Part shown: in pieces, positions 1-10,300 of the stretch
How positions within the stretch are numbered: position 1 is the stretch's first letter
How the letters are laid out: the number at the start of each line of letters is the position of its first letter
Origin: Pseudobutyrivibrio sp. YE44
GTDB lineage: Bacteria > Bacillota > Clostridia > Lachnospirales > Lachnospiraceae
Length of the DNA stretch: 64,000 bases
Direction of reading: 5' to 3'
NCBI RefSeq assembly: GCF_900104335.1
Contig: NZ_FMXT01000001.1
Location: forward strand, 248,001-312,000
Notes under the pieces: model-generated
Told to the model about the DNA's origin: nothing
Seen by the model: only the letters and a program-made list of their open reading frames with translations
Databases searched by the model: none
Position numbers and translations under genes: made by a program

Positions 1-417
1 TTTCCGTACAGACAGATGAAAAATCTTAAGTACTATTTTATGTATTGGCTCGAAAGAGAATTTAACCAAATGGGTATACCGTACTGTACTATCATTTCTT
101 CTGAAGGAGATAAGTATAGAAGATATAGTCAAACTAGCGGTGTGGTATTAACTACAATAGATTCATCTCTTGGATTAGATTTTAAAGCAGTAATAGTAGC
201 GGGATTATATCCGTATAATTTTGTTTATTCTGAGTCTGGAGCAAAATCTCAAGTAAAGTCGTGGGAGCAAGTTGAAAAGTTTGGACCAGAAATGAAAGAA
301 CGGTTTATGCTCGAAGTTAGAAAAACATATACAGCTGCATCTCGCGCTAGAGAAATTTTATATGTTATAAGTGACGTCGATGAAGGTACACCTTTAAATG
401 ATGTTATACAGGAATAG
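1..417 (+). CDS. C-terminal part of an SF1 (UvrD/Rep-like) helicase, cut by window start
   Basis: The reading frame is open to the first base of the window, so only the last ~138 residues are seen. They contain TIDSSLGLDFKAVIVAGL, which matches the motif V region of UvrD-type helicases (usually T-H-x-x-K-G-L-E-F), and AASRAREILYVI, which matches motif VI. The gene ends 10 nt before the DrmA-like start, so it is probably part of the same operon. The nuclease or ATPase half, if any, lies outside the window. The helicase family is well supported; the specific role is inferred from the defence-type neighbours. Confidence 0.7.
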   Translation, partial: FPYRQMKNLKYYFMYWLEREFNQMGIPYCTIISSEGDKYRRYSQTSGVVLTTIDSSLGLDFKAVIVAGLYPYNFVYSESGAKSQVKSWEQVEKFGPEMKERFMLEVRKTYTAASRAREILYVISDVDEGTPLNDVIQE

Positions 418-427
418 GGGGACAATA

Positions 428-3400
428 ATGGCTAATAATTATAATCTTTTAGCGGAATATATAGTTGAAAAATATATAGCTGACATATCAGGTACAAATC
501 TTGGTGAGCGATTTGTTGGAGCTGAGCCAGAAAAAACTGTTATGGTAGGTATGTTAGCTGAAGGAAGAATGGAAAAATCTTTTGATGGAACATATTCTGA
601 AAATCCTGAACGTAGATTTGAAAGTGTTCCATCAATTTCTCTTCATTTTAAGATTAAAAATGATACAAATGGAAAAATAAGAATAGTGCCAAAGGGATTA
701 CTATTCTATACAGTTCTGCCTAAATATGAAGAGATAAGAGAATACATATTAAAGCGTTTTTCTGAAGAGGACAATTGTAAATACGAGAGTATTGAGGAAT
801 TAACGGATCTATATGCAGATAAAAAGATTGAATTGCCAAAAGTATATAAAAAAATTGATTTAGAGAAGATTTTTGGTAAAGGAATTGAAGTTGAACTGAA
901 CGCTCTTGCGTTAGGAAAAAGTGATTTTGATGAGGATATTGCAGCAATACTTTCTACAAGTCTAAGTGAACAAGTATATTCTGAGATTGCTATTGTAAAT
1001 GAAATGCAAATATCTATTTTTGATTTACTAACTAAGGATGCATTTAACAAGAAATGTTCTAAAAAAAATGAACAGGTTATTCCAGATTGGAAGATAGGAT
1101 TACAATCATATGTTAGTTTATCAAATGATGTATATGAAATATCGTTGCAACTGATTAATAATACTCGTTCAAATACCAGGGCTGATATAGGATATAGCCC
1201 AAGGATATTTAATGCCGGTATAGGGGTTTTTGCTGAAAATACAACATTTGAAGAAATAGAGATTGATTATTTCAAAAAAAGCTATAAAGATAGAGAACCT
1301 GTCTATGCCGTTGCAGAAAATTCTTCATCTAGATTTGACGCAACTGCGAATATGATAACTACAGAAAACGTTCCTATATACAGGCAAAAACGTTTGATTA
1401 CAAATGAAACTTATAAAGACTATTGTTGCTTTGATAAGTTAATAGATGATCCTATTTCAAATTTATCATACTTACTTGAGAAAATGCGAAAGGATTATGA
1501 TGGTAGAATTAACGAATATAATGCTAAAAAGCATTTATTAAGTGATATTGCTAATGATAAATATCTAAGAGATTTAGAAGACTACAAGATAGAAATCGAT
1601 CGTTTTGAGGCTGGAATAAAACAGATCGAATTGAAGGATTATGTAAAAAAGGCCTTCAAATACATGAATATGACATTTAAACAGGAGATGCCTGTAGGAA
1701 CTGAAAACAAAATCAAAGGGTGGAGATTATTCCAGTTAGTATTCATAGTTTCATTAATTCCTGAGATGATTAGAAGTGAATATCCTGATGATAGCTCGAT
1801 TAAAGAAGCGGATAATGAGGTAAGTAACCTTCTTTATTTTCCAACAGGTGGTGGTAAAACAGAGGCATTTTTAGGTGCAACTGTTTTTGATATGTTTTTT
1901 GATAGGTTACGTGGTAAGGATGAGGGTATAACCGCTATTCTAAAATATCCATTAAGGTTGTTAGCTGTTCAACAGTTGGATCGTGTCCTCACTGTTGTAA
2001 TGAAAGCCAATTATGTGAAAAATCAGTCTAAGGTGTTAAAGACAACTAATGATTTTAGTGTTGGATTTTTTGTTGGAAAAAACAATACTCCAAATAAGAT
2101 CACTGCAACTGAGCAGCTAAGTGCTAGATCAGACAGTGCTTCAGTGCGCAAAAATTTAATTATTGATAGTGATGAAGAAACTTTAAATGAGTATTATCGT
2201 TTTATCGATACATGCCCTGTATGTGGGAAAAAACAAGTATCAGTAAAGTTTGATTTTGAAAAATGGACTTTAAATCATTTTTGCACAAATCCAGATTGTG
2301 AGATTGATACATTGCCTATTTTAATTGTTGATAATGATATTTATAGAATGTTACCTACGGTATTAGTTAGTACAGTCGATAAAATGGCAATGTCTGGTAC
2401 AACAAATGAATTTAAGATGCTTTTTGGACAAATCAAGGGAAGATGTAGTAAGCATGGATTTACTTGTCAATCAAAATGCATATGCGGAGATAGTAGTTGT
2501 AGCGATAATGTAAATGCTATTATGCCATTAAAAGATCCGGTTCCAACCTTATTTATACAAGATGAGTTACATTTAGTTAAGGAAAGTCTTGGAACATTTG
2601 ATGCTCACTATGAATCCTTTATCAAATATTATTGCAGTGACTTAATACCAGAAGCTCAAAGAAAACAAATTCGTTTTATTGGCGCTACTGCGACAATTTC
2701 TATGTATGAAGAGCATATAAAAAATTTATACCATAGTTCGGCTAGGAGATTTCCTTGTGAATATCCATCAGTTGAAAATGGAGTGAATTTTTACTCAAAG
2801 ACAGATAAAGAAGATACAACAAGAATTATTCTAGGTTATGCTCCATATGGACGTTCTATGACAAATGGTGTATGGGAGTCTGTATATAAAATGCGTTGTA
2901 TAACATACAATCTTAGAGCACAAATAGATGATACTTATGAAAAATTGTGTGATAGAGGTTTCATAGGTTCAAAGGAATTGCTTGATAATATGTTATATGA
3001 ATATTGGATTGAACTTTTATATAACAATAGAAAACAAGATGCAATGGAGTTAGAGAACGCATTTAGAAACCAGGCTAATAACTTTTTGTTGGAGAAAAAA
3101 ATACCACTATTTAATATTCAGCAAATGACAAGTGATGTTGATTTTCAGTCAGTTAGAAAGACATTATTTGATATTGAAGCAAATCATAAGAAATTGGATA
3201 GTACAAACTTGATTCTTGCAACAAGTACCATATCTCATGGTGTTGATGAAGACTCTTTTAATATTATGTATTTTTATGGAATGCCTAATGCCAATGCTGA
3301 ATATATACAAGCGTATTCACGAACTGGTAGAAAATATACAGGTATAGTCATTGATATTATTAGATTGATGCGAGTGAGAGATCGTTCTTATTTAAAAAAT

Positions 3401-3838
3401 TTTGTTGTATTTCATCAGAATAAGGATGATTTGGTTGAGTCTGTACCTATAAATAGATGGGCGAAGAATGCTATTTATAGTTCATTGCCAGGAATTCTGG
3501 CAGCATTGATATACCAATATTACACCATAAATACTGGAACAGATTCATTATATAAAACAATAAAGGTTCAAGAGTTGCTTGAGACAGGAAAGATTGATAT
3601 AGATGATGCGATTAATAAGATAATTGGTATTTATGCTTGTAATGAACAGGAAAAATTGTCTATTTCATACGAGGAAACTATTAGGAAAGAGGTATCCCGT
3701 ATTTTAAATGAGATAAAAAATGGTGTACATGCTCAAGATGAATTTTTATCTAGAGGAATAGGCAAGTATTCACATGGAAAATTAGAACCAATGTCTAGTC
3801 TAAGAGATACAGAAGAAACGATAGAGATTAGCATATAG
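428..3838 (+). CDS. drmA: DrmA-like SF2 helicase of a DISARM-related system
   Basis: A 1136-residue helicase, starting at the ATG at 428 because an AGGGGG ribosome site lies just before it; an in-frame ATG at 398 overlaps the previous gene and has no such site. The N-terminal ~450 residues are not recognised. Walker A is FPTGGGKTEAF near residue 474. A DEAH-like box (FIQDELHLV) lies near 709, motif III (FIGATATIS) near 749, and motif VI (YSRTGRK) near 964. Cysteine clusters near 595-625 and 673-692 probably bind zinc between the motor motifs. A large helicase followed directly by a DUF1998 protein is the DrmA-DrmB core of DISARM, in which DrmAB recognises and translocates on phage DNA. No methyltransferase or phospholipase-D DrmC is visible, so 'DISARM-related' is safer than DISARM. 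Confidence 0.7.
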   Translation: MANNYNLLAEYIVEKYIADISGTNLGERFVGAEPEKTVMVGMLAEGRMEKSFDGTYSENPERRFESVPSISLHFKIKNDTNGKIRIVPKGLLFYTVLPKYEEIREYILKRFSEEDNCKYESIEELTDLYADKKIELPKVYKKIDLEKIFGKGIEVELNALALGKSDFDEDIAAILSTSLSEQVYSEIAIVNEMQISIFDLLTKDAFNKKCSKKNEQVIPDWKIGLQSYVSLSNDVYEISLQLINNTRSNTRADIGYSPRIFNAGIGVFAENTTFEEIEIDYFKKSYKDREPVYAVAENSSSRFDATANMITTENVPIYRQKRLITNETYKDYCCFDKLIDDPISNLSYLLEKMRKDYDGRINEYNAKKHLLSDIANDKYLRDLEDYKIEIDRFEAGIKQIELKDYVKKAFKYMNMTFKQEMPVGTENKIKGWRLFQLVFIVSLIPEMIRSEYPDDSSIKEADNEVSNLLYFPTGGGKTEAFLGATVFDMFFDRLRGKDEGITAILKYPLRLLAVQQLDRVLTVVMKANYVKNQSKVLKTTNDFSVGFFVGKNNTPNKITATEQLSARSDSASVRKNLIIDSDEETLNEYYRFIDTCPVCGKKQVSVKFDFEKWTLNHFCTNPDCEIDTLPILIVDNDIYRMLPTVLVSTVDKMAMSGTTNEFKMLFGQIKGRCSKHGFTCQSKCICGDSSCSDNVNAIMPLKDPVPTLFIQDELHLVKESLGTFDAHYESFIKYYCSDLIPEAQRKQIRFIGATATISMYEEHIKNLYHSSARRFPCEYPSVENGVNFYSKTDKEDTTRIILGYAPYGRSMTNGVWESVYKMRCITYNLRAQIDDTYEKLCDRGFIGSKELLDNMLYEYWIELLYNNRKQDAMELENAFRNQANNFLLEKKIPLFNIQQMTSDVDFQSVRKTLFDIEANHKKLDSTNLILATSTISHGVDEDSFNIMYFYGMPNANAEYIQAYSRTGRKYTGIVIDIIRLMRVRDRSYLKNFVVFHQNKDDLVESVPINRWAKNAIYSSLPGILAALIYQYYTINTGTDSLYKTIKVQELLETGKIDIDDAINKIIGIYACNEQEKLSISYEETIRKEVSRILNEIKNGVHAQDEFLSRGIGKYSHGKLEPMSSLRDTEETIEISI

Positions 3839-3854
3839 AAGGGGGAATACCTTT

Positions 3855-5753
3855 ATGAGAAGAAGTAAAAGCCAAGCGGTATACAAGTTTCTTCCGGGTG
3901 TATGGGTTTCGGAACGAGATGATAAAGGCAGAGCAGTGACTGCTCGTATAAATAATTGGAATTATTCAAAGATGGAAAACATTTATCATAGCTTTATAGA
4001 AAATGAAATAAAGCGTTTGATAAGGTTATTTGGAGAAAAAGGTGGCGATATATCATCATTTACTTTAGATGATAATGTTGAGGCATTTACGATTGTTGAA
4101 CCAGCGTGTATCGAGAATGTTCCAGATATCTTAGGAGAATTATCGCCTCTTGTATTTTATTGTAGTAGTTGTGGAAGAACTTTTTCTAAAAGAAGTTCAA
4201 AAGAAGTTGATGATAGTACTTGGTTCTGCGCTAATTGTAAAAAACAAACAATTAAGCAATTGCAGATGATTTATGCTTGTGAATGTGGACATGCTGAGCC
4301 AATAAAAATACCTTACAGGAAAGACAAGCAAATGCTGTATCGTCCCAATAAGACTGCATTTAAAATGTTTTATGAAGATGGAAAAAATGAAGTTGCGACA
4401 GATTTTGGAATTCAATGTCCAAGATGTCAATCAAGACTTAATCCAGATAACGCTGAAGCTTCAAGAAATTATAAGCCTTTTACATTAAGCATTATTAATT
4501 TAATTGATAAAGATGCAGGAGATTTTTTTGAAAAAGGAATAGATGCACAAAAAACCGTTATCTCGAGATGGTTTGGACAGGTGTCTGATGCGGAGTATCA
4601 ACAGCTTTTAGATAATATTGATTTAGCATTTAGTGATGGAATGAAGATGGACGCTCAAAGAAAAGAAGCTGAAGAGCAAGCTAAAGCACTAATTGCGATG
4701 AATATTATAAAGGAAGAGGATTTTGAAAAAACTGTTCAAACGGTATTAGGTAATAAGTCGACATCAATTAGTGTAGAAAAATATGCTGCAGCATGCGATG
4801 ATATTTTTGCCAAAAGAAGGGCTGCTGATGCAGAGGAATACATTAGGTGGATTAATTATTATTCTTTTAAATTGATGCAGTATAATACCGTAAAGTATGC
4901 AAAGAAAATTGTCACGTTGCAAGATTCTATTGACCGTCAACTGGAAATGGATTTTATTGACGATCCAAATGATATTTTAGAAATGCAGAATAGATTAGGC
5001 ATAAAAAATATGCAGGTTTCCTGCGATATGGAAATAATAACATGTACATATGGTTATACTCGTCGTGCTAGCGACCCTATAAATAGGACAAACAAAAATA
5101 TTAGATTAAAATTAAATGCATATGATAAAGCTAAGGATGGAAATACAAATCTTGTATATGGTGCAAAATTAGAAACAGAAGGAGTTTTATTTGAAATTGA
5201 CCAGGCAAAGATAGTCTTATGGTTGTTGGAAAATAATATCATTGATGAAGCCGTTATGCCTGATATTAATGATGATATAGCTGTAAAAAAATGGTTTGCA
5301 GATAATGTTAAGGCACATACAATCGGAATGTTTGGTGAGGTAGGGGCAGATTCGGTTACATCTGCTGTGTATGGCTTGTTGCATACAATGTCGCATGCTT
5401 TTATAAAAACTATTGGTGAGTTGAGTGGTTTATCTAGTAATTCATTAACAGAAATATTGTTTCTGGAGACATCTAGCATTTTTATTTATGCTCAAAGTAG
5501 TCAAGGTTTACCATTAGGTGCTATTTCGGGAATGGTTGAATCAAATTACGCTAATTTTTTAAAGCAAACATTTTCAGATAATAGAAATTGTATTTTTGAT
5601 CCAATCTGTGCAGAAAGACAAGACACTGCATGTTCTGCTTGTGTTGTTATTCCAGAAGTATCTTGCGGATATTTTAATTCAAATTTAGGAAGAAAATATC
5701 TATATACAATAGATACAAATGAAAATAAATTAAAGGGTTTTTGGGAGAAGTAG
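3855..5753 (+). CDS. drmB: DrmB-like DUF1998 zinc protein
   Basis: A 632-residue protein starting 16 nt after the DrmA-like gene with a GGGGG ribosome site. It opens with RRSKSQAVYKFLPG, like the RRSQ...PG start of DrmB proteins. Probable zinc pairs are YCSSCGR...CANCKK (~102-130), CECGH (~145) and CPRCQ (~187). The C-terminus carries the DUF1998 signature: GLLHTMSHAF near 505 and a terminal Cys cluster from CIFDPIC to SCGYFN (~579-608). In DISARM, DrmB binds DrmA and supports recognition of invading DNA; the same partnership is inferred here from adjacency. A coiled, charged region (~270-330) separates the two zinc parts. Confidence 0.7.
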   Translation: MRRSKSQAVYKFLPGVWVSERDDKGRAVTARINNWNYSKMENIYHSFIENEIKRLIRLFGEKGGDISSFTLDDNVEAFTIVEPACIENVPDILGELSPLVFYCSSCGRTFSKRSSKEVDDSTWFCANCKKQTIKQLQMIYACECGHAEPIKIPYRKDKQMLYRPNKTAFKMFYEDGKNEVATDFGIQCPRCQSRLNPDNAEASRNYKPFTLSIINLIDKDAGDFFEKGIDAQKTVISRWFGQVSDAEYQQLLDNIDLAFSDGMKMDAQRKEAEEQAKALIAMNIIKEEDFEKTVQTVLGNKSTSISVEKYAAACDDIFAKRRAADAEEYIRWINYYSFKLMQYNTVKYAKKIVTLQDSIDRQLEMDFIDDPNDILEMQNRLGIKNMQVSCDMEIITCTYGYTRRASDPINRTNKNIRLKLNAYDKAKDGNTNLVYGAKLETEGVLFEIDQAKIVLWLLENNIIDEAVMPDINDDIAVKKWFADNVKAHTIGMFGEVGADSVTSAVYGLLHTMSHAFIKTIGELSGLSSNSLTEILFLETSSIFIYAQSSQGLPLGAISGMVESNYANFLKQTFSDNRNCIFDPICAERQDTACSACVVIPEVSCGYFNSNLGRKYLYTIDTNENKLKGFWEK

Positions 5754-5754
5754 T

Positions 5755-7347
5755 ATGGCTATAATGCATCCAGATAATATAGCAATTTATGATGTGATAG
5801 ATTCTGAAAAACAGGTTTATTATGCTTTAAAAACACAATTGCCTGATTCAGATTATGAAGTTTTTTATTCTGTTACTTGGCAGCGCAAGAAGAATGGTAA
5901 AATTGAAAAATCAGAAGCAGATTTTATCATTACATCTCCCAAATATGGCTTTTTGTGTTTAGAGGTAAAAGGTGGAACTGGAATAGAGATTGATGATAAT
6001 TCAATTTGGCACATTAGTGACAATACAGGTGGAAGAGAATTAAGCGAATCACCTTATGAACAAGCAGAAAAGAGTATGTATTATTTTAAGGATATTTATG
6101 CAAATGCAAACCATTTAAAATATCCAGGTATTTTTGCTGCAGGTGCGATATTCCCATTTTACAATTTATCAGATGATATTATTTCTAAGATAAGTGACAG
6201 AAATAGAGAATGTACAATAATGTTTAGTGATATGAATAGTTTGGAAGAAAAGATAAAAAAAATGTTCAAACTATGGGGTGGTAATTCATATGGATACAAA
6301 TTGTATACCAAGCAACATCATGAAGCATTATTAGACTTGATAAAAAAGAAAATTGCAATTTCTGCTGCTGCAGGAGCTTTGGTTGAAGTTAAAGAAAGAG
6401 AATTAAGTGCAATTAATAGAGTACAGGATAATTATATTTATTTATTGTCAAATATAAGGCAGTTTTATATCCGTGGTGGTGCTGGTACTGGTAAAACTTG
6501 GATTGCTATAAAATTGGCGAATTATGAAGCGAAGAAAGAGAGCAAGACTTTGTTCTTATGTGCTTCTAAACCTCTTTCTGATATGGTAAAAAAACATGTA
6601 ACGTCGAGTGTAGACGTTTATGATATAGAGAGCCTCTTTTCCGAAATAAAAAATCCAAATTACAATTTGGTAAATCCGTTATTCGAAGGTATTTCAGATA
6701 ATTTAAGAGAAGATTTACCGATTTATGATGCTGTATTTATAGATGAGGCGCAAGATTTTACTGAAGAATGGGCATATGTCATTAAAATGCTACTAAGTGA
6801 CGAAAAGCAATCAAGGTTAGGAGTATTTTATGATGATGTCCAAATAATACGTGAAAACAGTTTTGGAGATGCATTTATGATAGATTTGCCTCCATTACTG
6901 TTAAATGAAAATATACGAAATACATCAAATATTTACAAATGGGCGTCGGAAACAACTAATCTAGGAAAGGATGTTATTACAAATCCGATCGAAGGTCCGA
7001 TTCCAGTGAAAGAAAAAATAAGTGATAAACGGCATTTATCTCAACGATTAGAAAATTTATTTAAAGAGTATTTGTATGATGAAGCATTAAAAACATCTTC
7101 TTTAGTGATTTTGGTTGATTACATAGATGATTTCTTTGAGTATTTTGATGATGGAATTGCTAAATGGTTGTTTACACGAGATATTAACGATGATTCTGAC
7201 AAAATTAGAGTCTCAACTCCTGAGGATTTCAAGGGCTTAGAATCAGATATGATTATATATATTCATTCTGAGGAGACCACAGATAATATTGATTATATTG
7301 CATATACAAGGGCTAAATATTATTTGCTTGAACTCATTATGAAATAG
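5755..7347 (+). CDS. NERD-domain nuclease fused to an SF1 helicase
   Basis: 530 residues, beginning 1 nt after the DrmB-like stop. The N-terminus has a nuclease-related (NERD) fold: EADFIITSPKYGFLCLEVKGG at ~54-74 supplies the D...ExK residues of the PD-(D/E)XK family. A superfamily 1 motor follows, with Walker A IRGGAGTGKTWIAI near 237, Walker B AVFIDEAQDF near 325, a motif V-like STPEDFKGLESDMIIYIH near 485 and a motif VI-like AYTRAKYYLLE at the C-terminus. The operon thus has two SF1 helicases plus one SF2 helicase. It probably acts on DNA as nuclease and translocase. Domain calls are firm; a role as effector of the DrmAB-like pair is inference. Confidence 0.7.
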   Translation: MAIMHPDNIAIYDVIDSEKQVYYALKTQLPDSDYEVFYSVTWQRKKNGKIEKSEADFIITSPKYGFLCLEVKGGTGIEIDDNSIWHISDNTGGRELSESPYEQAEKSMYYFKDIYANANHLKYPGIFAAGAIFPFYNLSDDIISKISDRNRECTIMFSDMNSLEEKIKKMFKLWGGNSYGYKLYTKQHHEALLDLIKKKIAISAAAGALVEVKERELSAINRVQDNYIYLLSNIRQFYIRGGAGTGKTWIAIKLANYEAKKESKTLFLCASKPLSDMVKKHVTSSVDVYDIESLFSEIKNPNYNLVNPLFEGISDNLREDLPIYDAVFIDEAQDFTEEWAYVIKMLLSDEKQSRLGVFYDDVQIIRENSFGDAFMIDLPPLLLNENIRNTSNIYKWASETTNLGKDVITNPIEGPIPVKEKISDKRHLSQRLENLFKEYLYDEALKTSSLVILVDYIDDFFEYFDDGIAKWLFTRDINDDSDKIRVSTPEDFKGLESDMIIYIHSEETTDNIDYIAYTRAKYYLLELIMK

Positions 7348-7349
7348 AA

Positions 7350-10300
7350 ATGGGGCGCCTTATGCTTATTAATGAAGAACGATTTAAAACTGTCGATTTG
7401 GAACAAATCTATATATCTGCACGATTATATAATATTGCTAAAAGGCACGGAATAAGCAATTTATATGAGCTTTTAGAAAGTTATTATAGTGGAGAGTTTG
7501 CTACTTTTCGTAATGCTGGAATTAAGTGTTTGGAGGAACTAGAGGGATTATCTATTAATGATATACCGCTTGAGTTTAATATTGCTGCTAACGATGATAA
7601 TGAAGATGTGATTGAGAGTAATTGTGAAGTAGTTATTGAGAGAAAACTAACAAAAGAAATAGATTATGTTGTTGTTAATAAGTTAATTGAAGATTATGGA
7701 TTTAAAATATCTCAAATTTGTAAGTGGTATGGAATTACTCGACAAGCTGCAGATATGAGATTTAAACATTCTCAAAGAAAACAAGCTAAACTTAAATATA
7801 CCTGGGAAGGATTTGAGTGTTCTCCTAGTGAAGAAGCTGTTTTTCAGGAAATGATTAACAGGGGAATAGCTGAATTAACTCAAGATGAAATTTTATATGA
7901 GTATTATTCTAATTTAAATGGAGATATGTGCTTTATAGTTGTGTCTCCAGAGTTTATAAAAAGTTTTTTTCTTCAGGACATGCCAGAAAGCATAAGAGAG
8001 TTAGTAGCTATCAAGCGAATAGCTTTTTTTTCATACGAAGAATTAAATATTGTCAATTCATCCACATATGTAATGAGGTTAAAGGAAAAGTATTTAATAC
8101 CATGTGATAAAGGGAAGTTTGTATCTTTTGCTAGAAAAAGAAAACTATCTCCAGAAGAATATAGTCTTTTTATTGCTGGATGTAAATTAGGCACCGATAG
8201 AGGCGTGACAGATGATAAGATAATAGCTTTTTTTGAAGAGAATATGAATTCAGAAGGGAAAGTTCATATAAAAGCTGATCCTAAGAATCAATGGATTAAA
8301 TCTTATGCTTCGCGAAATGGTTTTGGAATAAATGAATTTATATCATTTTATGGATACGAGAGTGCATTATCAAACGATTTGTTGACAGCTGAAGGAGCGC
8401 GTCAAAGACATATGCAAGCAATTCAAAAATATATTGTTCATGATGATACAGTATATATACCATGTACTAGCGATTTTTATCGAGTTTTGAATGCTTATTC
8501 TTCTAGAAAAAAAATGACGATCTCTGATTATGTTGAAGAGCTTGGGTTTAAGAGAATTTCATCAATGTATGCTATCAATGAAGATGACGAGTATTTTGAT
8601 GAATCCATATATGATGACGATGAATCTGATATGCAAATCCATGATGCAAAAGATGATTTTATTGAGAGAATATTTGCAGAGAATCCGTTATTAGGTAATT
8701 ATATTTTTTCAGAAAAGAATTTAGCTGTACTAAATAATAAGGCAAAAAATATAATAGATAAAATAATATGCTCAAGAAGAACGGAAATTACAGAGAGAGA
8801 TAAACAAATACTTGCTCTTTCTGTAATAAACTATGCAAAAAAATGGGATACGGATAAGGGACCTTTTACAAGTTATATTATCAAACAGTATGGATATCGT
8901 TCTGAGGATAGGGTGTATTATCCTATTATTGGAGAAGTATTTTCAGCGATTAGCGATTCTAATCGCTGGTGTTTTTCTCAACATGGTAAAAATCAGTACA
9001 AGTCAACTATTATGATTCATGCAATGGGGTCCATGCGTTCGTGGATGACTTTGTGCGATTTTTTATCTGATTTTTATCAGAATAATTTGGGTTGTAACTA
9101 TGATGAGGATGACCCATATATTTTACGAATGGTATTGTATTTAAGAAACTTATTTTACAAATTAGAATCTGAAGAAAATGATAATTATGTTGAATTCACT
9201 GTAGGTAAAAAACCTTACAGTTTTCAGGAAGGTATAAGAAAACTTGTAGTTTATAGACCCAATTATGCTTCAGAGGTTTTTAGTAGGATGATTTGTAGAA
9301 TTGATGAATCTATGTCCGCTGAACCGGGTAAAGCCAAAACCTATGAGGATGTGCTTGTTGACATATGGTTAAAAAATAAGAAAGATTATTATTCAAATTT
9401 AAGGTCGACAAATACGCAGATATCCTCAAGGAAAAGGAGTATAGCATATACTTACAGTAACATAAGGCCGGAGTATGTTTTACTTAATTCTAGGCTATAT
9501 ATTGAGCTACCGGATATTCGTGTTGAGAATGAACTGGATGACAATTGTACTGTATGTTTGGAAAACTCAAAAGGTATAATAATTTTCGAGCGTAATGTTG
9601 ATTTTTATGGTAATGAATTAGGTCGAACTATAAAAGGTTTTTCGTATGACCTTTCAGATTATTTGGCATCCGAGGGATCAAATTATTTAGACCCAAGAAT
9701 TATTATTAGACAAGCTGAAAGTGTAATTTATGATTCTGGAAGCAAACTTAGAAGAAAAACGATATGCTTTTGTGAAAATAATGAGTGCGCATGGTCCTCT
9801 ATTAACGCAGGTAAATATACTATTGTTGCAAATAAGGGGGCTGAAATTGCTGGAGACAATATTTATATCACATCAGAAAAGACAATAGGTAAGTATAGAA
9901 TAACTGATGTTGAGCTTGACGATAATTATGTTTTGACAGCAGATAATGTGCTTGTATCTTACGATAAAAAAGTTCGCCAGAAAATTCAACTATTATTAAA
10001 CGAGTATGAATGTTCAATGAAATATTATTCAGAAGGCCAGGAGTATATTGTATGTAATAGTAAAGAGAATATAGGCATTAGATTAGATAGTAACGATACA
10101 GAACAAAAATATTTAATTATTTTAAATGATGACCGAGTATTATTATCGGATTTATCATATGAAGATGATGGAAAAATAAGAACGTATAAATTACCTTCAA
10201 ATTTGATAGTGTTTAAAAATCGCCTGCAAATTATTGATATGTCATCAAATAAAATTTTGTTTGATAAGTGGTTTGCTTATGTATCCAGCTTTATTTGTTC